64,000 bases of DNA. Origin: Comamonadaceae bacterium. Its GTDB lineage: Bacteria; Pseudomonadota; Gammaproteobacteria; Burkholderiales; Burkholderiaceae_C. The stretch spans positions 62,001 to 126,000 of the forward strand of contig CANGME010000005.1 in the NCBI GenBank assembly GCA_947455145.1, given 5' to 3'. The notes below the pieces were generated by a model. It searched no databases and was not told the origin of the DNA. It saw only the letters and a program-made list of their open reading frames with translations. Below are positions 42,251-51,193 of the stretch, one piece after another. Within the stretch, counting starts at the first letter, position 1. Every line of letters starts with the position of its first letter. The position numbers and the translations under genes were made by a program.

Positions 42251-43429
42251 TTAAGTGGCCAAGTATTGGCCGAAATCAACGTGAACGGCGGTCAAGCCCT
42301 GACGTGCACGGTCAAAGCGCTGCAGTTGTGACAGGCTGACCTCGACACCAAATCCGGGGCCGTCGGGCAGTTGCAGCTCGCAGTCTTTGATCGGCATGCG
42401 GGCCTCGACGATGTCGTCCACCAGCAACTGCGGGCCAAAGAGCTCGCAGCCATGATGACTCGCACCCAGCGTGGAAAACACATGTGCCGACGCCGCACTG
42501 CCGAGCGAGGTTTCCAGCATGGTGCCGCCATACCAGTCGATATCAGCGGCCTCAGCGATAGCCGCCACTTTGCGGGTTTGCAACAAGCCGCCATGCTTGG
42601 CCACCTTCAGCGAAAACACATGACAAGCGTTTTGGCGCGCCAGCCCCATCGCGTCCTGGGGTGTGCAGACCGTCTCGTCCGCCATGACCAGGGCGGAGGC
42701 CAGTGTCGCCGTCAGATTTTTGAGAGCCTCCACATTCCAGCGTGCCACCGGCTGCTCGATCAGGCTCACGCCGCTCTCTACCAACTGCGGCAGGTAGCGA
42801 CGGGCGGTATTGCCGTCCCACGCCTGGTTGACGTCCACCGTCAAGCGGGCCTGCCCGGCCAGCGCTCGCGCGATCTGGGACACATGGGCCACATCGGCGG
42901 CTGGCTCGCGTGCACCGATCTTGATCTTGAAGATGCGGTGGCGCCGCTCGGCCAACATGCGCTGCGCTTCCTCCACGTCCACAGCCACCTCGCCACTGGC
43001 CAGCGTCCACGCCAGTGGCAGGCTGTGGTGCCGCTTGCCGCCCAGCAGTTGCCAGGCTGGCAGGTTATGGGCGCGTGCCACGGCATCAATTACCGCCATC
43101 TCTACGGCACTCTTGGCAAACAGATTGCCCTTGCACACCGCGTACATGCGTGCCAACAGGGCTTCAAATCGACCGGCGTCCTGGCCGATCACCGCCGGTG
43201 CGAGGTAGCTGTCGATTGCGTGGCGAATGCTCTCTGGTGATTCCTCGTTCCACGACGGCCCGCCAATGGTGGCTGCCTCGCCAAAACCACACACGCCACC
43301 GGCCAGCCAGAGTTGGACGATCACAGGGCTTTGCTGGCGAATGGCGCCGAACGACAGTTTGTGCGCACGTATCGTGGGGATGTCCAGGATGCGCGTTTCG
43401 ATGCGCTCGACGATAAGGGACTCTTGCAT
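42251..43429 (-). CDS. catB: Muconate cycloisomerase
   Basis: A 392-residue enolase-superfamily enzyme of the MLE subgroup, converting cis,cis-muconate to muconolactone. The general base motif is IFKIKIGA (KxK). Metal ligands lie in LTVDVNQAWD, SLIEQPVARWN and VMADETVCT, and a C-terminal Lys is in SLKVAKHGG. Chloromuconate cycloisomerases look alike and cannot be excluded. No catechol 1,2-dioxygenase (catA) lies in the cluster, so muconate must come from elsewhere. A divergent LysR gene precedes it. Confidence 0.9.
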   Translation of the reverse strand: MQESLIVERIETRILDIPTIRAHKLSFGAIRQQSPVIVQLWLAGGVCGFGEAATIGGPSWNEESPESIRHAIDSYLAPAVIGQDAGRFEALLARMYAVCKGNLFAKSAVEMAVIDAVARAHNLPAWQLLGGKRHHSLPLAWTLASGEVAVDVEEAQRMLAERRHRIFKIKIGAREPAADVAHVSQIARALAGQARLTVDVNQAWDGNTARRYLPQLVESGVSLIEQPVARWNVEALKNLTATLASALVMADETVCTPQDAMGLARQNACHVFSLKVAKHGGLLQTRKVAAIAEAADIDWYGGTMLETSLGSAASAHVFSTLGASHHGCELFGPQLLVDDIVEARMPIKDCELQLPDGPGFGVEVSLSQLQRFDRARQGLTAVHVDFGQYLAT

Positions 43430-43496
43430 CTTGATTTTGTTGGGTAGGTTAGGTGAAAAACGAGAAGCTTAGGCAAATCAAACAAATTAATCTAAT

Positions 43497-43531
43497 GAAT
43501 GATTTTTTATATATCATTCGATTTATTCGAA
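43497..43531. promoter_or_regulatory. Two inverted repeats in the catB/LysR divergent region
   Basis: GAATGAT (43497-43503) with ATCATTC (43513-43519), and TTCGA (43517-43521) with TCGAA (43527-43531). The second contains a T-N11-A pattern typical of LysR sites. They lie between catB (start 43429) and the LysR ATG at 43556, so they are likely recognition sites for the LysR protein. Confidence 0.5.
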
Positions 43532-43555
43532 CGAAAAGATGACTTCCCGTTTCTT

Positions 43556-44440
43556 ATGGAAATTCGCCAACTTCGTTACTTCCTCGACATTGCACAGACT
43601 GAGCACCTGACGCAATCAGCCCGCAACCTGTTTGTCACCCAATCCACGCTATCGCACGGTCTGCGGCAATTGGAAGATGAGCTCTGCGTGAAGCTGTTCG
43701 ACCGGGTGGGTCGTGGCCTGCGGCTCTCACAGGCTGGCGCGGCATTTCAAACCTATGCCGGGCGCGCACTGCAAGAAATCGAAGCAGGGCGCATGGCTTT
43801 GACCGAAATGTCCGGTCTGCAATCGGGCACGCTCACGGTGGGCGTGATACCCACCTTTCTCAACACCCTCATTCCCGCAACCGTAGCGGCCTTCAGCGCC
43901 GCCTATCCCAAGGTGCGGATTGTCGTGCGGGACCTGCGCGCAGACCCCATCGAAGAATTGCTGATGACCGGGCAGCTCGATGTTGGCATTGCCTTCCATC
44001 CGACCGAACGCGCGGAGATCGAGGCTGAACCCCTGTTCGAGGAGCGCATGTTGCTCGTCGTTGGCGTGGGTCACCCACTGATGGGGCGCAGGTCACTCGC
44101 CATGAAAGCGCTGGCCAAGGTGCCGTTGGCCTTGCTCACGCGCTCATTCGCGACACGTCGGCTGATCGACGACGCCTTTCACGAAGCCGGTGTGTCGCCC
44201 CAGATCCGGGTAGAGATGGAGTCCGTGGAGTCGCTGCTTGCCGTGTGCCGAAGCGGTGTGCTCGCCAGCGTTGTGCCCGAGCGCGCCGCCAAGCAGGCTG
44301 AGGACTTACACAGCATCGCCCTGGTGTCGCCGCAACTCGTCCGACGGGCCGGTGTGCTCTGGCGCAAAGACGCCTCGCGCAGCGCGGCGGCGCAGGAGTT
44401 CATTGCGCTGCTGCGGCCCGCCGTACGCAACGCCCTTTAA
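43556..44440 (+). CDS. LysR-family regulator (CatR/CatM-like position)
   Basis: A 294-residue LysR regulator. The HTH covers residues ~1-60 (MEIRQLRYFLDIAQTEHLTQSA, STLSHGLRQLEDELCVKLFDR). The effector domain begins GTLTVGVIPTFLNTLIPATV, closer to the CynR type than to classical CatM. It diverges from catB-catC-Bug and probably responds to muconate. The ATG at 43556 gives the standard N-terminus; an ATG at 43499 would include the operator region. Confidence 0.9.
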   Translation: MEIRQLRYFLDIAQTEHLTQSARNLFVTQSTLSHGLRQLEDELCVKLFDRVGRGLRLSQAGAAFQTYAGRALQEIEAGRMALTEMSGLQSGTLTVGVIPTFLNTLIPATVAAFSAAYPKVRIVVRDLRADPIEELLMTGQLDVGIAFHPTERAEIEAEPLFEERMLLVVGVGHPLMGRRSLAMKALAKVPLALLTRSFATRRLIDDAFHEAGVSPQIRVEMESVESLLAVCRSGVLASVVPERAAKQAEDLHSIALVSPQLVRRAGVLWRKDASRSAAAQEFIALLRPAVRNAL

Positions 44441-44495
44441 GCCAAGGCTGGATAAGCAGTTGGATAAGCACCGCACAACGGCCCCAGCTGTCAGC

Positions 44496-45578
44496 TCACA
44501 CCACCACCGGTTCCGCCTCCAACAAAATCCCAAACCGCTCATACACACTGGTCTGAATCGCCTTGGCCAGCGTCATCATCTCACCACCGGTAGCCCCATC
44601 AGAACCCGAGGCAGAAACACCCCGATTCACCAACACCAGCGCCTGCTTCTCGTACACACCCGCCTGCCCGACCGACTTACCCTTCCAACCGCAGGCATCG
44701 ATCAGCCAACCGGCGGCCAATTTCACGCGGCCGTCGGCCAGTTGGTAGTGCACGATCTTGGGATCGCGCGCGATGATGTCAGCGCACTGCTCGGGGGTGA
44801 CGGTGGGGTTTTTGAAGAAGCTGCCGGCGTTGCCGATGACCGCTGGGTCGGGCAACTTGGCGCGGCGGATTTGGCAGATCCAGTCAAACATCTGCTGCGC
44901 TGTGGGGCTCGTCACCCCGGCCTGGGCCTGTTTTTTCTCAATATCCAGGTAGCCCAGCACCGGCTTCCAGGGCTTGGGCAGGCGAAAGCGCACGTGGGTG
45001 ATGAGGGCGCGGCCTGCCAGACCCAGTCCTGCGGGGCGGTCAGAAGCCATATCGGCAGGTGCAGAGGCGTGTTTGAACACCGAGTCCCGGTAACCGAAGG
45101 CGCACTGCGCCGCATTGAGCGTGAAGGTCTGGCCGGTCTGCAAATCCACGGCGTCCAGCGACTCAAAACGGTCTTGTAACTCCACACCGTAAGCGCCGAT
45201 GTTTTGCACCGGGGCCGCACCCACCGTGCCGGGAATGAGGGCCAGGTTCTCCAGCCCCGGCAGGCCTTGGGCCAGCGTCCAGGCGACAAAATCATGCCAG
45301 TTCTCGCCTGCACCGGCCTCCACCACCCAGGCGCGCGGGGTGTCTTCCAGCACGCGCAGGCCTTTGATTTCGACTTTAAGCACAACAACTTTGACGTCCC
45401 CCGTGAGCACAATGTTGCTGCCCCCGCCCAGGATGAACTTGGGTGCGGCATTGAGCAGCGGATCGGCCAAGACCTGCAAAACATCACTCGCGCTGGCGAT
45501 GCGCACCAAGGTGTGCGCCTTGGCCACGATGTGAAAGGTGTTGTAGGGCTGGAGGGGAACGTTTTTCTCGACTAACAT
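44496..45578 (-). CDS. murB: UDP-N-acetylenolpyruvoylglucosamine reductase
   Basis: A 360-residue type I MurB, the FAD/NADPH enzyme completing UDP-MurNAc in peptidoglycan synthesis. NTFHIVAKA and [14 protein letters not shown] bind [27 protein letters not shown] is the diphosphate loop, YRDSVFK includes the Tyr of type I enzymes, and [10 protein letters not shown] carries the catalytic Ser. The length suits E. coli-type MurB. It is monocistronic, divergent from yajQ by 40 bp. Confidence 0.93.
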   Translation of the reverse strand: MLVEKNVPLQPYNTFHIVAKAHTLVRIASASDVLQVLADPLLNAAPKFILGGGSNIVLTGDVKVVVLKVEIKGLRVLEDTPRAWVVEAGAGENWHDFVAWTLAQGLPGLENLALIPGTVGAAPVQNIGAYGVELQDRFESLDAVDLQTGQTFTLNAAQCAFGYRDSVFKHASAPADMASDRPAGLGLAGRALITHVRFRLPKPWKPVLGYLDIEKKQAQAGVTSPTAQQMFDWICQIRRAKLPDPAVIGNAGSFFKNPTVTPEQCADIIARDPKIVHYQLADGRVKLAAGWLIDACGWKGKSVGQAGVYEKQALVLVNRGVSASGSDGATGGEMMTLAKAIQTSVYERFGILLEAEPVVV

Positions 45579-45618
45579 CGTCCGATTCTCTCACCCACTC
45601 TCTTTCTGGAAATTTGCC

Positions 45619-46104
45619 ATGCCCTCGTTTGACACCGTTTGTGAAGCTGACCTGCCCAAGGTCAAAAATGCGGTGAGCAACACCGCCAAAGAAATCGCCA
45701 CGCGCTTTGACTTCAAAGGCACGGCGGCCGCCATTGAAATTAAGGAAAAAGAGATCACCCTGATCGGCGACGCCGAATTCCAGCTCGCCCAAGTGGAAGA
45801 CATCTTGCGCAACAAGCTGACCAAGCAGGAGGTGGACGTGCGCTTTCTGGACAAGGGCGACGTGCAGAAGATCGGCGGCGACAAGGTCAAGCAGGTCATC
45901 AAGGTGCGCAATGGCATTGAGACCGAGTTGTCCAAAAAAATCCAGCGTCTCATCAAAGACAGCAAGCTCAAGGTGCAAGCGTCCATCCAAGGTGACGCAG
46001 TGCGGGTGAACGGCGCCAAGCGCGACGACCTGCAAGCCGCCATGGCGCTGGTGCGCAAAGACATCACCGATGTGCCTTTGAGCTTCAATAACTTTCGCGA
46101 TTGA
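45619..46104 (+). CDS. YajQ-family nucleotide-binding protein
   Basis: A 161-residue YajQ/DUF520 protein. It opens [25 protein letters not shown], then [28 protein letters not shown], and ends [11 protein letters not shown], all matching the family along the full length. Members bind nucleotides; in Xanthomonas a homologue senses cyclic di-GMP. Cytoplasmic. The stop overlaps the ATG of the next gene. Confidence 0.92.
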   Translation: MPSFDTVCEADLPKVKNAVSNTAKEIATRFDFKGTAAAIEIKEKEITLIGDAEFQLAQVEDILRNKLTKQEVDVRFLDKGDVQKIGGDKVKQVIKVRNGIETELSKKIQRLIKDSKLKVQASIQGDAVRVNGAKRDDLQAAMALVRKDITDVPLSFNNFRD

Positions 46105-46769
46105 TGCAACACACTGCCGCTGCGTTACTTCTGAGTGGCAGTTTGGCCGCGTTGGGCGCTCTGCTCACCCCGGCGGCACATGCTCAGGCCGTCGCGCTTA
46201 CAGGCATGCTGGGTGACAAGGCCTTGCTGGTGGTGGACGGCGGCGCACCCAAGAGCGTGGCGACTGGGGACACCCACCTCGGCGTGAAGGTCGTTTCCAC
46301 CCTGGCCAATACGGCCGTGGTGGAAGTGGCGGGCTCACGCCAAACCCTGCGTGTGGGCGATTCACCCATCAGCGTCAAAGGCAAACCGGGCACGAGTGAG
46401 AACAGCAAAATCATCTTGCAAGTGGGCAGCAATGGCCACTTTGTGAGCGCCGGTCAGATCAACGGTCGGATGGTTCAGTTCATGGTCGATACCGGAGCCT
46501 CGCTGGTTTCTTTAAGCTTGGCGGAAGCGGAGCGCATCGGGCTCAACTACAAGGCGGGTCAGATGATACGCATGAACACTGCCAACGGCGTTTCCCAGGG
46601 CTGGCTGACCAAGCTTAGCTCAGTGCGCCTAGGGACTGTGGACATGTACGAGGTGGATGCCGTGGTATCAGCAGGCGGCATGCCTTATGTGCTGCTGGGC
46701 AACAGTTTTTTGAATCGCTTTCATATGGTGCGCACCAATGACCAAATGGTGCTGGAAAAGCGTTACTGA
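46104..46769 (+). CDS. Retropepsin-like clan AA aspartic protease (TIGR02281-type)
   Basis: A 221-residue envelope protein with an N-terminal signal or anchor (ALLLSGSLAALGALLTPAAHAQA). The aspartic protease domain fills the C-terminal half: VQFMVDTGASLVSLSLAEAERIGL carries the catalytic DTG, and VLLGNSFLNRF is the closing strand. One DTG per chain means an active dimer, as in retropepsins. Residues ~30-100 form an extra beta-rich domain. Its ATG overlaps the yajQ stop (TGATG). The substrate is unknown. Confidence 0.85.
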   Translation: MQHTAAALLLSGSLAALGALLTPAAHAQAVALTGMLGDKALLVVDGGAPKSVATGDTHLGVKVVSTLANTAVVEVAGSRQTLRVGDSPISVKGKPGTSENSKIILQVGSNGHFVSAGQINGRMVQFMVDTGASLVSLSLAEAERIGLNYKAGQMIRMNTANGVSQGWLTKLSSVRLGTVDMYEVDAVVSAGGMPYVLLGNSFLNRFHMVRTNDQMVLEKRY

Positions 46770-46778
46770 GCGAAACCC

Positions 46779-47426
46779 TCAACCCCCGGCTTTCTTCGCC
46801 CCCAGCTTTGCCTCTTTGCCCGCCAGCAGGCGGTCAATATTCAAGCTATGCCGCCACACCAGCAGCACGCCCATCACCGCCACCACCAGCAAACTGGCGC
46901 GGCTGGCTTGCCAGGCCACGCCGTCACCCAGCAGGTAAAAAGCGGGCGCAAACACCGCCGCCACGATGGAGGCCAGCGACACGAAGCGAAAGAAGAAGAC
47001 GATGATGGCAAAGCTCAACACCGTGGCCAAAGCCAGCCAGGGGCTAAAGCCCAACAACACTCCCAGCGCCGTGGCCACGCCCTTGCCGCCCTGAAAGCGA
47101 AAGAACACGGGGTAGAGGTGGCCGATGAACGCTGCCAAGCCCACGGTGGCCAGCGTACCCTCCCCCAGCCCGTAGGTCGCGCCGTACGCGGCCACCAAGG
47201 CCACTGGCAACCAACCCTTGGCCGCGTCCAGCAGCAAGGTGACGATGGCTGCAGGTTTGGAGCCGGAGCGCAGCACATTGGTGGCGCCTGGGTTCTTAGA
47301 GCCAAAGGTGCGCGGGTCGTTCAAGCCCATGGCGCGGCTGACGATGACGCCGAAGGACAGCGAGCCCAGCAGGTAGGCGGCTACTGCGGCAAGGAGGGGA
47401 TAGAGGTTTTGCACTTGCGACTCCAC
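46779..47426 (-). CDS. plsY: Glycerol-3-phosphate acyltransferase PlsY
   Basis: A 215-residue inner-membrane protein with about five hydrophobic segments. PlsY motifs are LGSLSFGVIVSR, GSKNPGATNVLRSG (phosphate site) and RFQGGKGVATALGVLLGF, all intact. It transfers acyl groups from acyl-phosphate to glycerol-3-phosphate at the start of phospholipid synthesis. The start is GTG at 47426, directly abutting the stop of the aldo/keto reductase gene. The Lys-rich tail is normal for betaproteobacteria. Confidence 0.92.
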   Translation of the reverse strand: MESQVQNLYPLLAAVAAYLLGSLSFGVIVSRAMGLNDPRTFGSKNPGATNVLRSGSKPAAIVTLLLDAAKGWLPVALVAAYGATYGLGEGTLATVGLAAFIGHLYPVFFRFQGGKGVATALGVLLGFSPWLALATVLSFAIIVFFFRFVSLASIVAAVFAPAFYLLGDGVAWQASRASLLVVAVMGVLLVWRHSLNIDRLLAGKEAKLGAKKAGG

Positions 47427-48494
47427 TTATTGCGCCAAATCCCGGTCTTCCCAGCGGATGGCGTCAATCGCGGCCAGCAGCTCGGGTGACAGGGTGGTGC
47501 CCCAGGCGTCCAAGTCTTGATCCAACTGCGCGATAGAGGTCACGCCGATGATGGTGCTGGCCACTTGCCATTTGGTGTAGCAAAAGGCCAAGGCCATTTG
47601 CGCCGGAGTGAGCCCGTGTTGACGTGCCAGCGCGTTGTAGCGGCGCGCGCTGGCCAGCGCTTCGGGCCGACCCCAGCGCTGCTTGCGCACGCTCTCGTAC
47701 TTGGCAATGCGCCCCTCTTGCGGTGCGCCCGGACCGGTAGTGCCGGTGTCGTCGTACTTGCCGGTGAGCAAGCCAAAACCCAGCGGCGAGTAGCCCAGCA
47801 AAGACACACCCAGGTGGTGCATGGTTTCATCCAGCCCGTTTTCTAGCGCCCGATTGACCAAGCAATAGGCGTTTTGCACACTGGCAATACGCGGCAAGCC
47901 GTGCTGCTCAGCCAGACGCACGAACTCGTGCACGCCGTAAGGGGTTTCGTTGGACAAGCCAATCGCCCGCACCTTGCCCGCCTTCACCAGCCGGGCCATC
48001 GCTTCTAGCTGCACCTCGATGGAACTGAGCGCGGGGTTCACCTTGTTCGGGTCAAAGTAAACAGCGCCGAACGAGGGCACATGACGCACCGGCCAGTGGA
48101 TTTGGTAGAGGTCGATCACATCGGTTTTCAGGCGCTTCAGGCTGTCATTGCAAGCGGCTTCGATGTCTGCCGCCGTTAAATCAATGCTGCCCTCACGCAC
48201 CCAGGGCATGCCGCGCGCAGGACCGGCCACCTTGGTGGCCAACACCAGCTTTTGGCGCGCACCGGGGGTTTTGGCCAACCAGTTGCCAATGATTTTTTCG
48301 GTGTCGTTGAAGGTGTGCGCCATGGTGGGCACGGGGTAGACCTCGGCCGCGTCGATGAAGTTGACGCCGCGCGCCAGGGCGTGGCTCAGGATGGCGTGGG
48401 CGTCGGCCTCAGCGACCTGCTCACCAAAGGTCATGGTGCCCAGGCAGATGGGGGTGACGTGCAGATCGCTTTGGCCGAGTTGAATGGTTTTCAT
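47427..48494 (-). CDS. Aldo/keto reductase (Tas-like)
   Basis: A 355-residue NADPH-dependent aldo/keto reductase. Motifs are PICLGTMTFGEQ, NFIDAAEVYPVPT with the catalytic Asp and Tyr, LVLATKVAGPARG, VIDLYQIHWPVR and IIGVTSIAQLDQDL at the C-terminus. The length and AEVYPVP phrase match E. coli Tas. The ATG at 48494 gives the family N-terminus (KTIQLGQSDLHV). It abuts plsY. A dispersed repeat lies just upstream at 48519-48546. Confidence 0.9.
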   Translation of the reverse strand: MKTIQLGQSDLHVTPICLGTMTFGEQVAEADAHAILSHALARGVNFIDAAEVYPVPTMAHTFNDTEKIIGNWLAKTPGARQKLVLATKVAGPARGMPWVREGSIDLTAADIEAACNDSLKRLKTDVIDLYQIHWPVRHVPSFGAVYFDPNKVNPALSSIEVQLEAMARLVKAGKVRAIGLSNETPYGVHEFVRLAEQHGLPRIASVQNAYCLVNRALENGLDETMHHLGVSLLGYSPLGFGLLTGKYDDTGTTGPGAPQEGRIAKYESVRKQRWGRPEALASARRYNALARQHGLTPAQMALAFCYTKWQVASTIIGVTSIAQLDQDLDAWGTTLSPELLAAIDAIRWEDRDLAQ

Positions 48495-48518
48495 GATGGG
48501 TTGGGTCAATGGTTTGGA

Positions 48519-48546
48519 AGGCTTCGACAAGCTCAGCCCGAACGGG
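48519..48546 (+). repeat. Dispersed palindrome-type repeat, intergenic copy
   Basis: Contains CTTCGACAAGCTCAGCCCG followed by AACGG, the widespread proteobacterial extragenic repeat. It lies between the aldo/keto reductase start and the acyl-CoA synthetase stop. A second copy in opposite orientation is inside the synthetase gene at 49595-49624. Confidence 0.75.
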
Positions 48547-48566
48547 GGTTTCTGACGAGCGGGGAC

Positions 48567-50393
48567 TTATGGGATGACGCCAAGTTTACGTGCCCGCTCT
48601 TCCTCTTGGAGCCGAAGCACGCGGCGCTGCACTTTGCCGGTGGTGGTCATTGGCAGGGCGTCTATGAATTCGATTTCTTTGGGGTACTCATAGGGCGCGA
48701 GCAAGCTGCGCACGTGGGCTTGAAGTTGGGCGGTGATTTCAGCATCAAATGCGGCTGAGGTCCTTTTATTATCTGCACGAGCAGCTACAAAATCAGGAGC
48801 AAGTACAACATAGGCCTTGACCACAGCACCGCGCTCGGCATCCGGCTTGGGCACCACCGCCGCGTTGGCCACGGCCGGGTGCTTGACCAGGCAGTTCTCA
48901 ATCTCGCCCGGCCCGATGCGGTAGCCCGCCGCTTTGAAAACATCGTCGGCCCGGCCCTGATACCAGAGGTAGCCGTCGGCATCACGCACAGCCAAGTCAC
49001 CCGTGCGGCACCAATCTCCGGTGAACTTGGCTTGGGTGGCGGCATCGTTCTTCCAGTAGCCAAGGAAGAAGATCGGGTCGGGCTGGCCGTGCACGTCAAA
49101 GCGGTTCAGCGCCACGTCACCGGGCTCGCCTACCGCGCACTCATGGCCGTTCTCGTCGATGACTTTGACCTGATGGCCGGGATAGCCCTTGCCCATGCTG
49201 CCCGCCTTGGGTTGCCAAAAAATGGCGCAGTTGCCGACGATGTAGTTGATCTCAGTCTGGCCAAACATTTCATTCACGATCACGCCAAGTTCACGCTGGC
49301 AGTAATCAAACACCGCGTCGCCTACCGCCTCACCCGCGCTCATCAGCGCTTGCAGCTTGAGCGAGAAGTGCGCACGGGGGTGGGGATAGGCCTTCATCAT
49401 GGCTTTGAGCGCTGTTGGGAACAAGAAGCTATGCGTCACGCCAAACTGCTGCATCAGCTCAAAGGCGACTTGCGGCGTGAAGCGCCCGTTGTAGGCCACG
49501 ATGGGGCGGCCAAAATAGAGCGTTGGCAAGAGCGCATCCATCAAGCCGCCCGTCCAGGCCCAGTCTGCCGGTGACCAGAGAACGGCTCGCGAATCCGTTC
49601 GTCCTGAGCTTGTCGAAGGGCTCGTGCCATCGGGATCAAACCCAAACCAATTCTGGCTGCACACAAACCCACTCAAATTGCCAATCAACGCCCGGTGCGG
49701 CAGCAGCGCGCCCTTGGGGTTGCCGGTGGTGCCACTGGTGTAGATGAGGATGGCGGGGTCTTCGGCGCGGGTGTTGACCAGCGTGAAATCGGCGGATTGC
49801 TGGGCGAGCAAGGCGGTGTAGTCCAGCGCCCCATCTTTAGCTACAGCACCCGCAGCGGCGCTCTCCTGCGCTCCCACCCCCAGCACATCCCGCAGGGCCG
49901 GGCAATCCGCACGCAGCGCCAGCAAGCCTGCCGTCGAAGCCTCGTCGCCAATCGCCACCACGGCATCACTGTCTTGCAATCGATAGGCCAGCGCCTCAGG
50001 CCCAAACAGCACCGACAGCGGCATGGCCACCGCGCCCATTTGCAGCACGGCTATGTAGGCCACCGCCGTCTCAAAACGCTGCGGCATGACAATGGCCACC
50101 CGGTCACCGCGAGCCACGCCCAAAGCGCGCAAGACCTGTGAGAGCCGGTTGGCTTGCTGCTGCAACTCAGAATAAGTATGAACAGTGGCTACAGCCCCCG
50201 CAGAACTGGCGTTAACAGCTACTCTTTTTGCAGCATCTTGCGCGCGTGCCCAGCGGCCACAACAGACCTCGGCCATGTTGAGGTGCTCAGGAACGAGCCA
50301 ACGAAACTCGTTGTGGAGTGGGTCGTAATGATCGACTTGATCCTGCGGCAAGCCAGGGAATGGATGACTGACGTTCACATCACGGGTGTTCAA
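48567..50393 (-). CDS. AMP-dependent acyl-CoA synthetase with in-frame repeat insertion
   Basis: A 608-residue ANL-superfamily ligase that activates a carboxylic acid to its CoA thioester using ATP. The P-loop-like ILIYTSGTTGNPKGALLPHR is at ~220, NEMFGQTEINYIVGN gives the A5 motif, TGDLAVRDADGYLWYQGRADDVFKAAGYRIGPGEIE is the hinge region, and PMTTTGKVQRRVLR carries the catalytic Lys. Residues ~257-272 (TSPSTSSGRTDSRA) are encoded by a dispersed repeat inserted in frame just before WSPADWAWTGGL. The enzyme may still fold because the insert is in a loop. The acid substrate is unknown, probably medium-chain or aromatic. Confidence 0.9.
   Translation of the reverse strand: MNTRDVNVSHPFPGLPQDQVDHYDPLHNEFRWLVPEHLNMAEVCCGRWARAQDAAKRVAVNASSAGAVATVHTYSELQQQANRLSQVLRALGVARGDRVAIVMPQRFETAVAYIAVLQMGAVAMPLSVLFGPEALAYRLQDSDAVVAIGDEASTAGLLALRADCPALRDVLGVGAQESAAAGAVAKDGALDYTALLAQQSADFTLVNTRAEDPAILIYTSGTTGNPKGALLPHRALIGNLSGFVCSQNWFGFDPDGTSPSTSSGRTDSRAVLWSPADWAWTGGLMDALLPTLYFGRPIVAYNGRFTPQVAFELMQQFGVTHSFLFPTALKAMMKAYPHPRAHFSLKLQALMSAGEAVGDAVFDYCQRELGVIVNEMFGQTEINYIVGNCAIFWQPKAGSMGKGYPGHQVKVIDENGHECAVGEPGDVALNRFDVHGQPDPIFFLGYWKNDAATQAKFTGDWCRTGDLAVRDADGYLWYQGRADDVFKAAGYRIGPGEIENCLVKHPAVANAAVVPKPDAERGAVVKAYVVLAPDFVAARADNKRTSAAFDAEITAQLQAHVRSLLAPYEYPKEIEFIDALPMTTTGKVQRRVLRLQEEERARKLGVIP
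49595..49624 (-). repeat. Dispersed repeat copy inside the acyl-CoA synthetase gene
   Basis: On the minus strand it reads CCTTCGACAAGCTCAGGACG followed by AACGG, matching the intergenic copy at 48519-48546 with few changes. It has no stop in the coding frame and translates as PSTSSGRTD. A short inverted echo (CCGTTC, minus strand) follows at 49580-49585, so part of the opposite arm may be present. Confidence 0.75.
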
Positions 50394-50433
50394 AATAGGC
50401 CTCCGATTGAGGCCCCAAATGTACCAAGCCCGA

Positions 50434-51150
50434 CTAGCGTGCGCCCGCCTTTTGCAACATCCGCACCATCTCGGTATAGCCCCGCGCCTGGGCCAATTGC
50501 AGTGGGGTCGCGCCGTTGCGGTCTTTTAACTGCGGGTTGGCCCCAGCCGCGAGCAGCGCGCGCAAGGTCTCTTGGTGGCGCGGCCCGCCGTTACCCAGCA
50601 CGATAGATTCAATCACCGCCGTCCAGTGCAGGTTGTTGACGTGGTCTAGCGGCGCCTTGGCGGCAATCAGCTGTTTGACCACGCCGTCATGCCCCAAGTG
50701 CGCCGCTGCAATCAGGGCCGTGCCGTCATAGATGCTGGTGGTCAGCCGCGCGCTGGCACCGAGCGAGAGCAAAACGCGCAGGGTCTCCTCATCGTCAGCC
50801 ACAGCGGCAATGGTGACGGCGTCGTAGCGGTCGTTCTCCAACAGCTCCAAATTTGCACCCGCCTTGGCCAGCGCACGCAAGGCTGCGCGCTGGCGCGCAA
50901 AGGCGGCAACATGCACGGGCGTACGCCCATAGGCATCACGGGCATCGAGGTTCACCGGGGGACTTGTGCGGGCACTCAGCAGCTTGTCGATCACAGCCAC
51001 ATCCCCGCTGTGTGCGGCAGCGTGCAGGCCGGTGTAGCGCGCCACCTCGGCCGCGCTGGGCGCGACTTGGGCTCGTACTGGGGCGCAGGCCATCCACCCA
51101 AGCGAAACAAGCATGCTGGCCACCAACGCATGCAAATAGAAAGACTTCAT
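50434..51150 (-). CDS. Exported ankyrin-repeat protein
   Basis: A 238-residue protein with a signal peptide (LVSLGWMACAPVRAQ) and five to six ankyrin repeats from residue ~40 to the end. Clear repeats are TGLHAAAHSGDVAVIDKLL, YGRTPVHVAAFARQRAALRALAKAGAN, DGTALIAAAHLGHDGVVKQLIAAKAP and GATPLQLAQARGYTEMVRML. Periplasmic ankyrin proteins often protect or tether enzymes such as catalases; no such partner lies here. It follows the acyl-CoA synthetase on the same strand upstream and precedes no obvious operon partner. Confidence 0.87.
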   Translation of the reverse strand: MKSFYLHALVASMLVSLGWMACAPVRAQVAPSAAEVARYTGLHAAAHSGDVAVIDKLLSARTSPPVNLDARDAYGRTPVHVAAFARQRAALRALAKAGANLELLENDRYDAVTIAAVADDEETLRVLLSLGASARLTTSIYDGTALIAAAHLGHDGVVKQLIAAKAPLDHVNNLHWTAVIESIVLGNGGPRHQETLRALLAAGANPQLKDRNGATPLQLAQARGYTEMVRMLQKAGAR

Positions 51151-51193
51151 GGTTCGCTCCTTAGTGTGAATGCCTGAGTCACCCGGCCTGACC

